This document shows positions 1 through 5,476 of a DNA stretch of 5,476 bases, piece after piece (position 1 is the first letter of the stretch; each line of letters starts with the position of its first letter). The stretch lies in NCBI GenBank assembly GCA_016934095.1, contig JAFGTO010000288.1:1-5476 (forward strand). Reading direction: 5' to 3'. The DNA is from Candidatus Glassiibacteriota bacterium. Its GTDB lineage: Bacteria > Gemmatimonadota > Glassbacteria > GWA2-58-10. Under the pieces are notes generated by a model, which was given only the letters and a program-made list of their open reading frames with translations, did not search any database and was not told where the DNA came from. Position numbers and translations under genes: made by a program.

Positions 1-45
1 TTCTCTTTTTGTAAATCTCTCACTTACAAGCAAAGCATAGCTGGG

Positions 46-66
46 ACCACCAGCCAAGCTGGTGGT
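46..66. repeat. Perfect 9-bp hairpin, GCTGGTGG-type palindrome
   Basis: ACCACCAGC (46-54) pairs perfectly with GCTGGTGGT (58-66) around a CAA loop, and two G-T wobbles (45/67 and 44/68) can lengthen it. No proper T-run follows on either strand (only TT then AAG on the plus strand), so it is a poor intrinsic terminator. Short perfect hairpins like this are known at the ends of IS200/IS605-type elements and in REP-like intergenic repeats. That resemblance is structural only, and no transposase is present in the window. Confidence 0.7.
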
Positions 67-146
67 TTAAGATACTTCAATTAATTACAACTTAACTGCC
101 CGCGAAAACTAAAGTTTCACCCGGGAATTCCGATGTAGATAGTACC

Positions 147-170
147 CCCTTTAATTGAGAGTTAAAAGGG
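147..170. repeat. Bulged hairpin CCCTTTAA / TTAAAAGGG
   Basis: CCCTTTAA (147-154) can pair with TTAAAAGGG (162-170) as an 8-bp stem with one bulged A and a 7-nt loop, TTGAGAG. On the plus strand TTTAGATATTT follows, a weak U-rich tail, so it could act as a poor terminator for a transcript entering from the left. It could equally be a protein-binding site or a structured leader. The pairing is seen directly; the role is unknown. Confidence 0.4.
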
Positions 171-180
171 TTTAGATATT

Positions 181-256
181 TCACAAATCGCCACCCCAAA
201 CCAGGCTCCCCCCCCAGCTTGGCAGGCTTCTTCGCGGAAAATCAGGTGATTTGTGA
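181..256. repeat. 76-bp unit bounded by a 12-nt imperfect inverted repeat
   Basis: TCACAAATCGCC (181-192) is the reverse complement of GGTGATTTGTGA (245-256) except for one position that still allows a G-T wobble; the outer nine bases match exactly. The 52 bases between include a run of eight C (208-215) and the 10-mer CCAGCTTGGC (214-223), the exact reverse complement of 53-62 inside the first hairpin. The layout resembles a very small non-autonomous repeat unit or a regulatory stem, but no target-site duplication or second copy is visible here. An open minus-strand frame across it is only a shadow of the permease gene region. Confidence 0.4.
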
Positions 257-258
257 TT

Positions 259-293
259 AAAAACCCTCGGTGTTGCAGCACCGGGGGTTTTTT
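259..293 (-). terminator. Intrinsic terminator at the permease 3' end, probably bidirectional
   Basis: AAAAACCCTCGGTG (259-272) pairs with CACCGGGGGTTTTT (279-292) around the loop TTGCAG, giving a 14-bp stem flanked by an A-run on the left and a T-run on the right. It lies 28 nt past the permease stop codon, where its minus-strand reading ends in a U-run. One position (267/284) is a G-U wobble in plus-strand RNA but an A-C mismatch in minus-strand RNA. The plus-strand fold is therefore slightly better, and the element may also block transcripts arriving from the left. Confidence 0.85.
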
Positions 294-320
294 CTTGTGA
301 TGGCTGCAGGGTCCGGCCGG

Positions 321-1679
321 CTACAGCAGCAGCGCCGCCATGCCCAGGGTTACTACCGCCCCGGACAGGCCCATCAGGGCGGTGGCCGTGGTATAGGCCC
401 GGTAGGCATCGGGGACTGGGATGCCGGCCATCTGCGAGACTACCCAGAAATAGCTGTCGTTGGCGTGGCTGACAGTCATCGAGCCGCAGCCGATGGCCAC
501 CACGGTCAGGGCGGGCCCCCACGGGGAGCCGGCAAGGCCGAGCGGCCCGAGCAGCGGCTGCATGATAGCCGCGGTGGTGATCAGCGAGACCGTGCTGCTG
601 CCCTGTGCGCTCTTGATCGCCGCGGCCAGCACGAAAGGCACCAGCACGCCGGCCCGCCAGCCGCCCAGCACCTCCTGCAGGGTAACGCTCAGCTCGGACT
701 CGCGGATCACCCGGCCGAAAGCGCCGCCAGCTGCTGTTACCGCCAGCACCATGGCGCAGGAGGTGATCCCTGCGGCCACCCATTTCATGTGCGGATCGCC
801 CGCGCCGGACAGCGGGAAGCTGAAAACCAGCCCCAGTCCCAAGGCGAAAACCGGGTGCCCCATGCCGCTGATCAGGCTGCAGAACGTCCCGGAACCGAAG
901 GGAGCTGACTCGAGCCTGGACAGCGACCCGAGAGTAATCAGCACCAGGGGAACGATTATGGGGAGCATGGACCTGAAGGCACCGGGGGCTTCCCTGCCCG
1001 GGCCGGCCCTGTCGCTGTCATCCGCTGCGCCTGCAGGACGCTGCAGTGCCGGGTCCCCGGACCTGTCTGTCCACGAGGCGAAACGCATGGCCCAGAAATA
1101 GCCTGCCAGGGCCAGCACCAGGGCCACCGGCAGGCCGAGCAGGATCACCCGGCCCAGGTCGGCGCCCAGCGCCTCGGCTGCGGCCACCGGGCCGGGAGTA
1201 GGCGGCACCAGGCAATGGGTCGCATAAAGCCCGGTCGCCAGGCAGACCGCCAGGGCAAGGGTGCTGACCGCCGTTTTGGCGGCAATCGCCCGCACCAGCG
1301 GCACCAGCACGATGAACCCCGAGTCGCAGAAAACCGGGATGGAAACCAGGAACCCGGTAAGGCTCAGCGACAGCCCGGCTCGCTTCTCCCCCACGGCCCG
1401 GAGCATGGTCCCGGCTATCGAGGAGGAAGCGCCGGTGCGCTCGAGGAAGACCCCGATCATGGCGCCGAAAATGATCACCAGGCCCACGCCGCCCAGGGTG
1501 GAGCCGAAACCCTGCTTGATATTCTCCAGGGTGCCCTCCAGGCCGAGGCCGGCGCAAAGCCCGAAAATCAGGGCGCTCAGCACCAGCAGCAGGAAAGCAT
1601 CCACTCTCCAGCGCGCGCTGGCCAGTACGATACCCGCTACCAGCAGCAGTAAAACCGCACCCAGTGCAAGTCCGCCCAT
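321..1679 (-). CDS. GntP family permease (gluconate/sugar-acid:H+ symporter type)
   Basis: This 452-residue, very hydrophobic protein belongs to the GntP family of inner-membrane proton symporters, which carry gluconate, related sugar acids or, in some members, D-serine. Length is normal for the family. Hydrophobic segments run throughout, for example residues 4-22, 27-45, 62-79, 104-129, 138-155, 176-197, 238-254, 342-355 and 430-452, with a polar, Asp/Gly/Arg-rich probable cytoplasmic loop at 201-236. Family signatures seen are FLERTG (78-83), PVFCDSGFIVLVPLV (115-129), HCLVPPTPGP (155-164), GGAFGRVI (318-325), IKSAQGSSTVSLIT (355-368) and SHANDSYFWVV (404-414). The ATG at 1679 has AAAGGA at 1686-1691, six bases upstream. 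The gene is divergent from the lipoprotein genes and followed by a terminator, so it is probably monocistronic. No gluconate kinase, dehydratase or regulator is nearby, so the substrate cannot be assigned. Confidence 0.95.
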   Translation of the reverse strand: MGGLALGAVLLLLVAGIVLASARWRVDAFLLLVLSALIFGLCAGLGLEGTLENIKQGFGSTLGGVGLVIIFGAMIGVFLERTGASSSIAGTMLRAVGEKRAGLSLSLTGFLVSIPVFCDSGFIVLVPLVRAIAAKTAVSTLALAVCLATGLYATHCLVPPTPGPVAAAEALGADLGRVILLGLPVALVLALAGYFWAMRFASWTDRSGDPALQRPAGAADDSDRAGPGREAPGAFRSMLPIIVPLVLITLGSLSRLESAPFGSGTFCSLISGMGHPVFALGLGLVFSFPLSGAGDPHMKWVAAGITSCAMVLAVTAAGGAFGRVIRESELSVTLQEVLGGWRAGVLVPFVLAAAIKSAQGSSTVSLITTAAIMQPLLGPLGLAGSPWGPALTVVAIGCGSMTVSHANDSYFWVVSQMAGIPVPDAYRAYTTATALMGLSGAVVTLGMAALLL

Positions 1680-1685
1680 TTCGAG

Positions 1686-1691
1686 TCCTTT
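1686..1691 (-). promoter_or_regulatory. Ribosome binding site of the permease
   Basis: The plus-strand bases TCCTTT read AAAGGA on the minus strand and end six bases before the ATG at 1679. This supports that start, which also leaves the first hydrophobic segment (from residue 4) intact. Confidence 0.7.
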
Positions 1692-1723
1692 CTTTTGAGA
1701 GAGGCCGTGCCTTTTCTTTTTAG

Positions 1724-1752
1724 ACTATCCTGCCTGGCCGCACAGCGGGCAA
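1724..1752 (-). promoter_or_regulatory. Candidate sigma70-type promoter of the permease
   Basis: Read on the minus strand, TTGCCC (1747-1752) and GATAGT (1724-1729) are separated by 17 bases. Each matches four of six consensus positions. The start of transcription would fall about 35-40 bases upstream of the ATG at 1679. The call rests only on spacing and partial matches; a weaker or alternative promoter nearby is possible. Confidence 0.35.
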
Positions 1753-1761
1753 GCCTGCCCG
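1746..1761. promoter_or_regulatory. Palindrome overlapping the candidate permease -35 (possible operator)
   Basis: CGGGCA (1746-1751) and TGCCCG (1756-1761) form a perfect 6-bp inverted repeat around AGCC. It covers the candidate -35 element of the permease, where a bound regulator would block polymerase. The symmetry is seen directly. The operator role is inferred, and no regulator gene is in the window. Confidence 0.3.
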
Positions 1762-1868
1762 AACCGGAAAAGCCATGTCAGGTCCGCGCGCCCGTTACGC
1801 ACGGAGGAATATAGCCATCAGCCGGAGCCGGTGTCAATTAATCCGCCCGGCACGGCGGCGATCTTTCC

Positions 1869-1897
1869 TTGACAAGCCCGGAGGCTTAGAGCATACT
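1869..1897 (+). promoter_or_regulatory. Strong sigma70-type promoter of the lipoprotein genes
   Basis: A perfect TTGACA (1869-1874) is followed after exactly 17 bases by CATACT (1892-1897), which matches TATAAT at four of six positions including the key second A and last T. Transcription would begin near 1904, giving a leader of about 54 nt before the ATG at 1958. Its position supports that start over the in-frame ATG at 1775, which lies upstream of the promoter. It probably also serves the second gene. Confidence 0.65.
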
Positions 1898-1957
1898 TCC
1901 CTCAGCGAGTACCGGGTCCGCCGAAATCCTCACCGTAATCACCGTCAAGGCCACTTC

Positions 1958-4219
1958 ATGCGCAAGGTTCTTTGCAGCTCGATCAGACTCCTGCTTTTTC
2001 CGATCCTTACAGTCCATTATTTCTCCGGCTGCGCAGGGCCCTGGGGCGGTTCGGCCCCGGCGCTGATCACAGCGGACGGCCCGGTGGCCTGGGACACCAC
2101 GGGCAGCAAAGGGATGAGAACCGTTACCTACCTGGATAACGGGGAGAATAAACCGGCGCTTTTTCTGGAAGCTGCCGATTCGGCGCGGATCATGCTCGCC
2201 GGCCCTGTAATCGCGGTATCAGCCGGCGACACCATGTCGGCCTGTTTCGCGCTCAGGTTCAGTCAGGCCAAGGGCACGATTTTCACCCTGAGGGCCGAGC
2301 TGTCCGACCGCTCCGGCAGGCAGCTAGGCGACTCGCTGCTCTACCAGGCTAGGTTCGGCCCCGGCGACCACAGCCCCGGCCTCACCAGGGACTGGGTTTC
2401 GTATACACGCTGCCTGGTAGTACCCCGGGACGTGTCAGGCATCCGCCTTTCGGTCGCCTGCACCCCTTCGGCCGGCGAGCTCTGGCTGGGCAGGACCGCC
2501 TTCCTGCAAGGGGAAGGCTGGATGCGCTACGCTGCCGATTTCTCCTCCCACCTGATCGAAAATCCCGCCGATAAATACATTTTCACTGCGGGAAAATTCA
2601 TCCAGCCCGGAATACCGGTCAAGCCGATACGCCAGGAGAGGGCGGCCGGCCTGATCTTTTTCGAGCGTAAAGAGCTGGTAGGCGGCTGGCCGTACGCCGA
2701 ACCCAGGGATGGCGACCGGGTTAAAGAACCGGCGGAAAAAGTGCCGCGCGGGGCCACCGCGCCCTTTGCTTTCGGGATTAAAGCCCTGGAAAACCTCTCC
2801 TCGGTGAAAGTACATCTCTCCAAGCCTTTCACGGCGGAAGACGGCCGGGTTCCTGGCGGCTCGCCGGTACTTTACCAGGCCAGGTACGCCGCCACCCGCC
2901 TGGGCAGCAGCTGGGGCACCGAGTTCGGCATCCGCACCAGGCTGCTCGAGGCTTGCCAGCCTCAATACCTGCCCGCCGGAATGTGCCGCTTCCTCTGGCT
3001 GGACGTGCCGGTACCCGGGGATGCAGCCCCGGGTATATACCAGGCGGAGCTCAGCCTGCGGGCCCAGGGCCATGTCCCGCTCAAGGTGCCCCTGCGGCTC
3101 GAGGTGGTGCCTGTTACCCTGCCGGACGCGAGCGAGCACCTGGTGGGGCTGTATTACTTCGGCCGCCCGGATGACCCGGCCCTAATGGAGACCCAGGTCA
3201 GGCACATGGCAGCCCACGGGATCAACGCGGTGTCGCTCTCCGGTGCTTTCGTGAAAAGTAAAAGCCCGGCCGGCGTGCAGGTCGACTGCAGCCGGGCTGC
3301 CGCACTTGACAACCTGATGCGGCTGCTGCGGAAATACGGTTTCTGCCACCCGACCGCGCTGTACTTCGAAAACCTTATACGGAGCCTCGGTCTGCCCCAG
3401 GCCGCGGAAGACTGGACCGACCCGGACAAACAGCTCTACTGCAGGGCGGTCCGTCTGATGGACGACTACGCCCGCGCCCGCGACTGGTGCCCGCTGATGT
3501 TCTTCCCGGTGGATGAGCCTCCCAACAGCGAGCGCAGGATGAACCTGGCGCGCCTGATCCTGCCGATGCTGCGCCGGATGCCGGGGATCATCCCCTACTG
3601 CGATATCAACAGTCCGGAGGCGATCCTCGAGCTGGGCCGCTACCTGGATGCGATCGGCATCCAGTTCTATTCGATCTCACCCCGGACAATGGAGGCCACG
3701 CGTGATGTGGGGGTAGCCACCTTTTTCGGGCTGCCCGCCTGCGGGTCCGGGGATGTCGGCCACGACGCCTCTTTCCACCGGGCGGTTACCGGCTGGTTCC
3801 TGCCCCGCACCGGGGTGAAAGGAGCCTATTACTGGGCTTTCCAGCTACCTGCGGGCGATCCCTACGATGAGCTGGACGGGCGCCGGCGCGACTGGTGCGC
3901 CGCTTATCCCGCCCCGCCTCCATACTACAACTGGCCTTCTGTCGAGCTGAAAGGCATCCGGCGAGGCAGCGAAGACCTGCGGCTGGTTGAGCTGGCCCGC
4001 AGCCTGATAGAAAAGTGCAATCAACGCGGCAGCAGGGAGGCACGCCAGGCGGCCCTGGCCGCCCAAAGCGAGCTGGACGCTATCCTGGCCGGTTTCGCGG
4101 ACAGCGGAGGCCGGGTGATCGCCCAGCTGCTCGGCGAATTCGACCCCTATGCCGCCGAACGATGGCGTCAACAACTGCTCTCCCAGGTGCTGGCCCTGCA
4201 GGCCGCTCTCGGGAGATAA
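1958..4219 (+). CDS. Secreted lipoprotein with DUF4091/GH123-like glycoside hydrolase domain
   Basis: A 753-residue lipoprotein, probably a surface or periplasmic glycan-cleaving enzyme. An N-terminal hydrophobic signal ends in a lipobox-like FSGC with Cys25. Residues about 35-190 look like a carbohydrate-binding jelly roll (WVSYTRC, GELWLG, GEGW at 185-188). Residues about 190-390 form a second beta-rich region with features usual before DUF4091 domains (APFAFGIKALENLSSV near 268; DVPVPGDAAPGIY at 349-361). From about 394 a TIM-barrel-like domain follows, with FFPVDEP placing an Asp-Glu pair at 519-520, GAYYWAF at 622-628 and the typical closing motif ELKGIRRGSEDLRL at 663-676. In GH123 beta-N-acetylgalactosaminidases an adjacent Asp-Glu pair performs substrate-assisted catalysis; assigning that role here is inference, and the substrate is unknown. 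The open frame extends up to 1775, but those 61 residues are Arg/His-rich and precede the promoter. The chosen ATG has AAGG seven bases upstream and begins the signal peptide. Confidence 0.88.
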   Translation: MRKVLCSSIRLLLFPILTVHYFSGCAGPWGGSAPALITADGPVAWDTTGSKGMRTVTYLDNGENKPALFLEAADSARIMLAGPVIAVSAGDTMSACFALRFSQAKGTIFTLRAELSDRSGRQLGDSLLYQARFGPGDHSPGLTRDWVSYTRCLVVPRDVSGIRLSVACTPSAGELWLGRTAFLQGEGWMRYAADFSSHLIENPADKYIFTAGKFIQPGIPVKPIRQERAAGLIFFERKELVGGWPYAEPRDGDRVKEPAEKVPRGATAPFAFGIKALENLSSVKVHLSKPFTAEDGRVPGGSPVLYQARYAATRLGSSWGTEFGIRTRLLEACQPQYLPAGMCRFLWLDVPVPGDAAPGIYQAELSLRAQGHVPLKVPLRLEVVPVTLPDASEHLVGLYYFGRPDDPALMETQVRHMAAHGINAVSLSGAFVKSKSPAGVQVDCSRAAALDNLMRLLRKYGFCHPTALYFENLIRSLGLPQAAEDWTDPDKQLYCRAVRLMDDYARARDWCPLMFFPVDEPPNSERRMNLARLILPMLRRMPGIIPYCDINSPEAILELGRYLDAIGIQFYSISPRTMEATRDVGVATFFGLPACGSGDVGHDASFHRAVTGWFLPRTGVKGAYYWAFQLPAGDPYDELDGRRRDWCAAYPAPPPYYNWPSVELKGIRRGSEDLRLVELARSLIEKCNQRGSREARQAALAAQSELDAILAGFADSGGRVIAQLLGEFDPYAAERWRQQLLSQVLALQAALGR

Positions 4220-4220
4220 C

Positions 4221-4241
4221 CGGCTTTCAGCCTGGAAGCCG
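4221..4241 (+). other. Intercistronic hairpin between the two lipoprotein genes
   Basis: CGGCTTTC (4221-4228) pairs with GGAAGCCG (4234-4241), with one T-G wobble and the loop AGCCT. It begins two bases after the first gene's stop codon. No T-run follows; the nearby homopolymer is a run of A (4254-4260). It therefore does not look like an intrinsic terminator and is compatible with read-through into the second gene. It might protect the upstream message from 3' decay. Confidence 0.4.
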
Positions 4242-4298
4242 CCTGCGGCCCTGAAAAAAATCGCTGTTCATTATTCCGGTTAACACTAAGCGCAACGC

Positions 4299-4307
4299 GG
4301 AGGAGGG
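4299..4307 (+). promoter_or_regulatory. Strong Shine-Dalgarno site of the second lipoprotein gene
   Basis: GGAGGAGGG directly precedes the ATG at 4308. The GGAGG core (4299-4303) leaves a spacing of four bases and the overlapping AGGAGG (4301-4306 region) is closer still. This is much stronger than the AAGG in front of the first gene, suggesting that the second gene is translated at least as well from a shared transcript. Confidence 0.75.
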
Positions 4308-5476
4308 ATGCTCAAGCATTATTTGCGAACCACCCTGGCTGCCGGTCTGTGTACGGCATTTATCCTCTACCCGGCCGGCTGCCGGAGTAAAAAAGAGGAG
4401 CCGAGTTTCAAGATCCGCACCGACAGCGGTCTGCAGGGCTGGGAAATCCCCGGCATTCAGGCACCGGCCGAGGGGACCTACCAGGACCGGGGACAGACCA
4501 GGAAGTGTATCATCATCGATGCCGGCTCAGGCCCGGTGAAGCTTACCAGCCCTCAAGTGCCGACAGCCGGCGGCCGGACACTCGCTTTCACTTTCGCGGT
4601 CAAATTCGAATCCGCCGCAGGCCCTCTGCTCGAGGCCCGCCTCAAGCTCAGGGGTCAATCCGGCAACCTGCTGGAGGATTCCCTGCTCTACCGGGTCAGC
4701 TCCGGCGGCCGGCGCGGTCTGACCAGCGACTGGATCAGCTATACCCGGGTGCTGAAAATACCGGAAGGAGTAAAATCGGCCGCAGTGGAAGTGGCCAGCG
4801 AACCCTCTTCCGGCAGGGTATGGCTGGGGGAGACTGCGCTGGTCGAGGGTGAAGGCTGGCTCTCCTACGCGGCTTCCTTCAGCACTCACCTGGGGCGCAG
4901 CCCGGAGGACAAGTACCTCTATACCGCCGGCAGGTTCGTGGAGCCGCAGCCAGACCCCTCCCCCACAGCAGCAGAAACCGAAGCGGGGCTGCTCTTTTTC
5001 GAGCGAAAGGGTCTGGTGGGCGCCTGGCCCTATGCTTCGCCCCGGCCGGCCGACCGGGTGGAAATAATGGCTGAAAAGGTGCCGGCCTCGGCAGTGGCTC
5101 CTTTCGCTTTCGGAGTCAAGGCCCTGGAAAATGTCTCCTCGGTGGAGGTCAGGCTCGACAGTCCGCTTGCCGGGAAAAACGGCGAGCTGGCTACCGTGCC
5201 CCGTATCTACCAGGCACGCTATGCCGCCTACCGCCTGGGCAGCAGTTGGGGCAGGGAGTTCGGTGTCCGGGCACGCATGCTCACCCCTGTGGAGCTGAGC
5301 CCCCTTCCCAGGGGAGAGGTCCGTTTCTTCTGGCTGGATGTCCCTGTGCCTCCCGGAGCCGGGCCGGATAAGTACCTGGGCCGGCTAAGCATCCGGGCGG
5401 CGGGCCGACCCCCGCTCGAAGTCCCCTTCCGGATCGAGGTCCCGCCCGTGAGCCTGCCCCCGCTTAGCGACGAAAA
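4308..5476 (+). CDS. Second lipoprotein, tandem paralog of the first (3' end outside window)
   Basis: The frame is open from ATG 4308 to the window edge: 389 codons plus two bases, with no stop. The start has a strong Shine-Dalgarno site and encodes a signal peptide with a lipobox-like PAGC at Cys25, the same position as in its neighbour. The visible part aligns colinearly with the first lipoprotein. Matching blocks include SLLY, GEGW..YAA.FS.HL, DKY, LFFERK.LVG.WPYA (around residue 240), APFAFGVKALENVSSV and QARYAAYRLGSSWG. Hand alignment gives 43 of 61 identical residues over the block beginning AGLLFFERK and 20 of 33 over the block beginning GEGW. A Pro/Glu-rich linker (EPQPDPSPTAAETE) diverges. 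It ends at LPPLSDE, just where the neighbour's catalytic domain begins, so a GH123-like barrel is expected beyond the edge but not seen. Probably the same role with different specificity. Confidence 0.9.
   Translation, partial: MLKHYLRTTLAAGLCTAFILYPAGCRSKKEEPSFKIRTDSGLQGWEIPGIQAPAEGTYQDRGQTRKCIIIDAGSGPVKLTSPQVPTAGGRTLAFTFAVKFESAAGPLLEARLKLRGQSGNLLEDSLLYRVSSGGRRGLTSDWISYTRVLKIPEGVKSAAVEVASEPSSGRVWLGETALVEGEGWLSYAASFSTHLGRSPEDKYLYTAGRFVEPQPDPSPTAAETEAGLLFFERKGLVGAWPYASPRPADRVEIMAEKVPASAVAPFAFGVKALENVSSVEVRLDSPLAGKNGELATVPRIYQARYAAYRLGSSWGREFGVRARMLTPVELSPLPRGEVRFFWLDVPVPPGAGPDKYLGRLSIRAAGRPPLEVPFRIEVPPVSLPPLSDE

Larger units (their letters stand above)
1..180. other. AT-rich intergenic segment with no recognisable gene
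   Basis: Hand counting gives about 70 G+C in 180 bases (39%), far below the adjoining genes. No frame shows a convincing coding region. Frame 1 is open from the window edge to a TAA at 82-84 (27 codons), but nothing in it is recognisable, so it could be a gene tail or chance. The segment contains two hairpins (46-66 and 147-170, listed separately) and a small palindrome AAACTAAAGTTT at 106-117. Such a structured, compositionally distinct stretch could be the edge of a mobile element lying left of the window, a small-RNA or leader region, or simply a long intergenic spacer. The sequence alone does not decide between these. Confidence 0.5.

Noticed and set aside
46..170. CRISPR-like array or direct-repeat cluster
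   Set aside because: The repeats are inverted single pairs of different sequence, with no regularly spaced direct repeats.
1..320. tRNA or other standard RNA gene
   Set aside because: No cloverleaf, CCA end or conserved rRNA or tmRNA sequence could be recognised; the hairpins are isolated.
181..1101. Long open frames on both strands overlapping the permease gene (for example 270-908 plus, 460-1101 plus, 181-783 minus)
   Set aside because: They are low-complexity, Arg/Gly/Ala/Pro-rich translations typical of shadow frames in GC-rich DNA. The permease frame carries all GntP family motifs.
1775..1957. Upstream 61-codon extension of the first lipoprotein
   Set aside because: It is Arg/His-rich, lacks family similarity, would bury the signal peptide inside the protein, and lies largely upstream of the predicted transcription start.
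2435..3139. A 234-codon minus-strand open frame opposite the first lipoprotein
   Set aside because: It lies wholly antisense to a well-supported gene, has no recognisable domain or ribosome site, and its length is expected by chance at this GC content.
4221..4260. Intrinsic terminator between the two lipoprotein genes
   Set aside because: A hairpin is present, but it is followed by a run of A rather than T on the plus strand, and no stem sits correctly for the minus strand.
4261..4307. Separate promoter for the second lipoprotein gene
   Set aside because: TAACACT resembles a -10 loosely, but no acceptable -35 lies at the right distance; co-transcription is simpler.
4505..5067. Short plus- and minus-strand open frames in the second lipoprotein region (4505-4852, 4527-4889, 4849-5067)
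   Set aside because: The frame starting at 4308 covers this stretch and is homologous to the neighbouring protein, so these are shadows.

Overview
The window is GC-rich coding DNA with a short AT-rich intergenic left end. It holds three genes: a minus-strand sugar-acid type permease (GntP family), and, divergent from it on the plus strand, two tandem genes for related secreted lipoproteins. Codon use, lipoprotein signal peptides and Shine-Dalgarno sites point to a bacterium, probably with a Gram-negative type envelope. I cannot name the phylum. Multi-domain lipoproteins of the DUF4091/GH123 type in a GC-rich background are familiar from uncultured polysaccharide- or mucin-degrading lineages (Planctomycetota and similar groups), but that is a weak inference.

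Region by region: positions 1-180 are about 39% GC by hand count, carry no convincing gene, and contain a perfect 9-bp hairpin (46-66) and a second, bulged one (147-170). Positions 181-256 are bounded by a 12-nt inverted repeat and contain a run of eight C. A long intrinsic terminator lies at 259-293, 28 nt from the permease stop codon. The permease runs leftward from 1679 to 321. The divergent intergenic region (1680-1957) holds a candidate permease promoter with an overlapping palindrome, and a strong sigma70-type promoter (TTGACA, 17-nt spacer, CATACT) for the rightward genes.

The first rightward gene (1958-4219, 753 aa) is a complete lipoprotein. It has a carbohydrate-binding-like N-terminal region, a beta-sandwich, and a TIM-barrel-like DUF4091/GH123 catalytic domain with a candidate Asp-Glu catalytic pair. 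After 88 nt a second gene starts at 4308 with a strong Shine-Dalgarno site and runs off the right edge. Its visible 389 codons align colinearly with the first gene from the lipobox to the edge of the catalytic domain, so the two are divergent tandem paralogs, probably co-transcribed.

Together the plus-strand pair looks like surface-anchored glycan-processing enzymes. The divergent permease could import a sugar acid or similar small organic acid, but no kinase, dehydratase or regulator lies in the window to confirm a shared pathway. No clearly new system is visible. The items most worth following up are the tandem lipoprotein hydrolase pair and the structured, compositionally distinct 1-256 segment.
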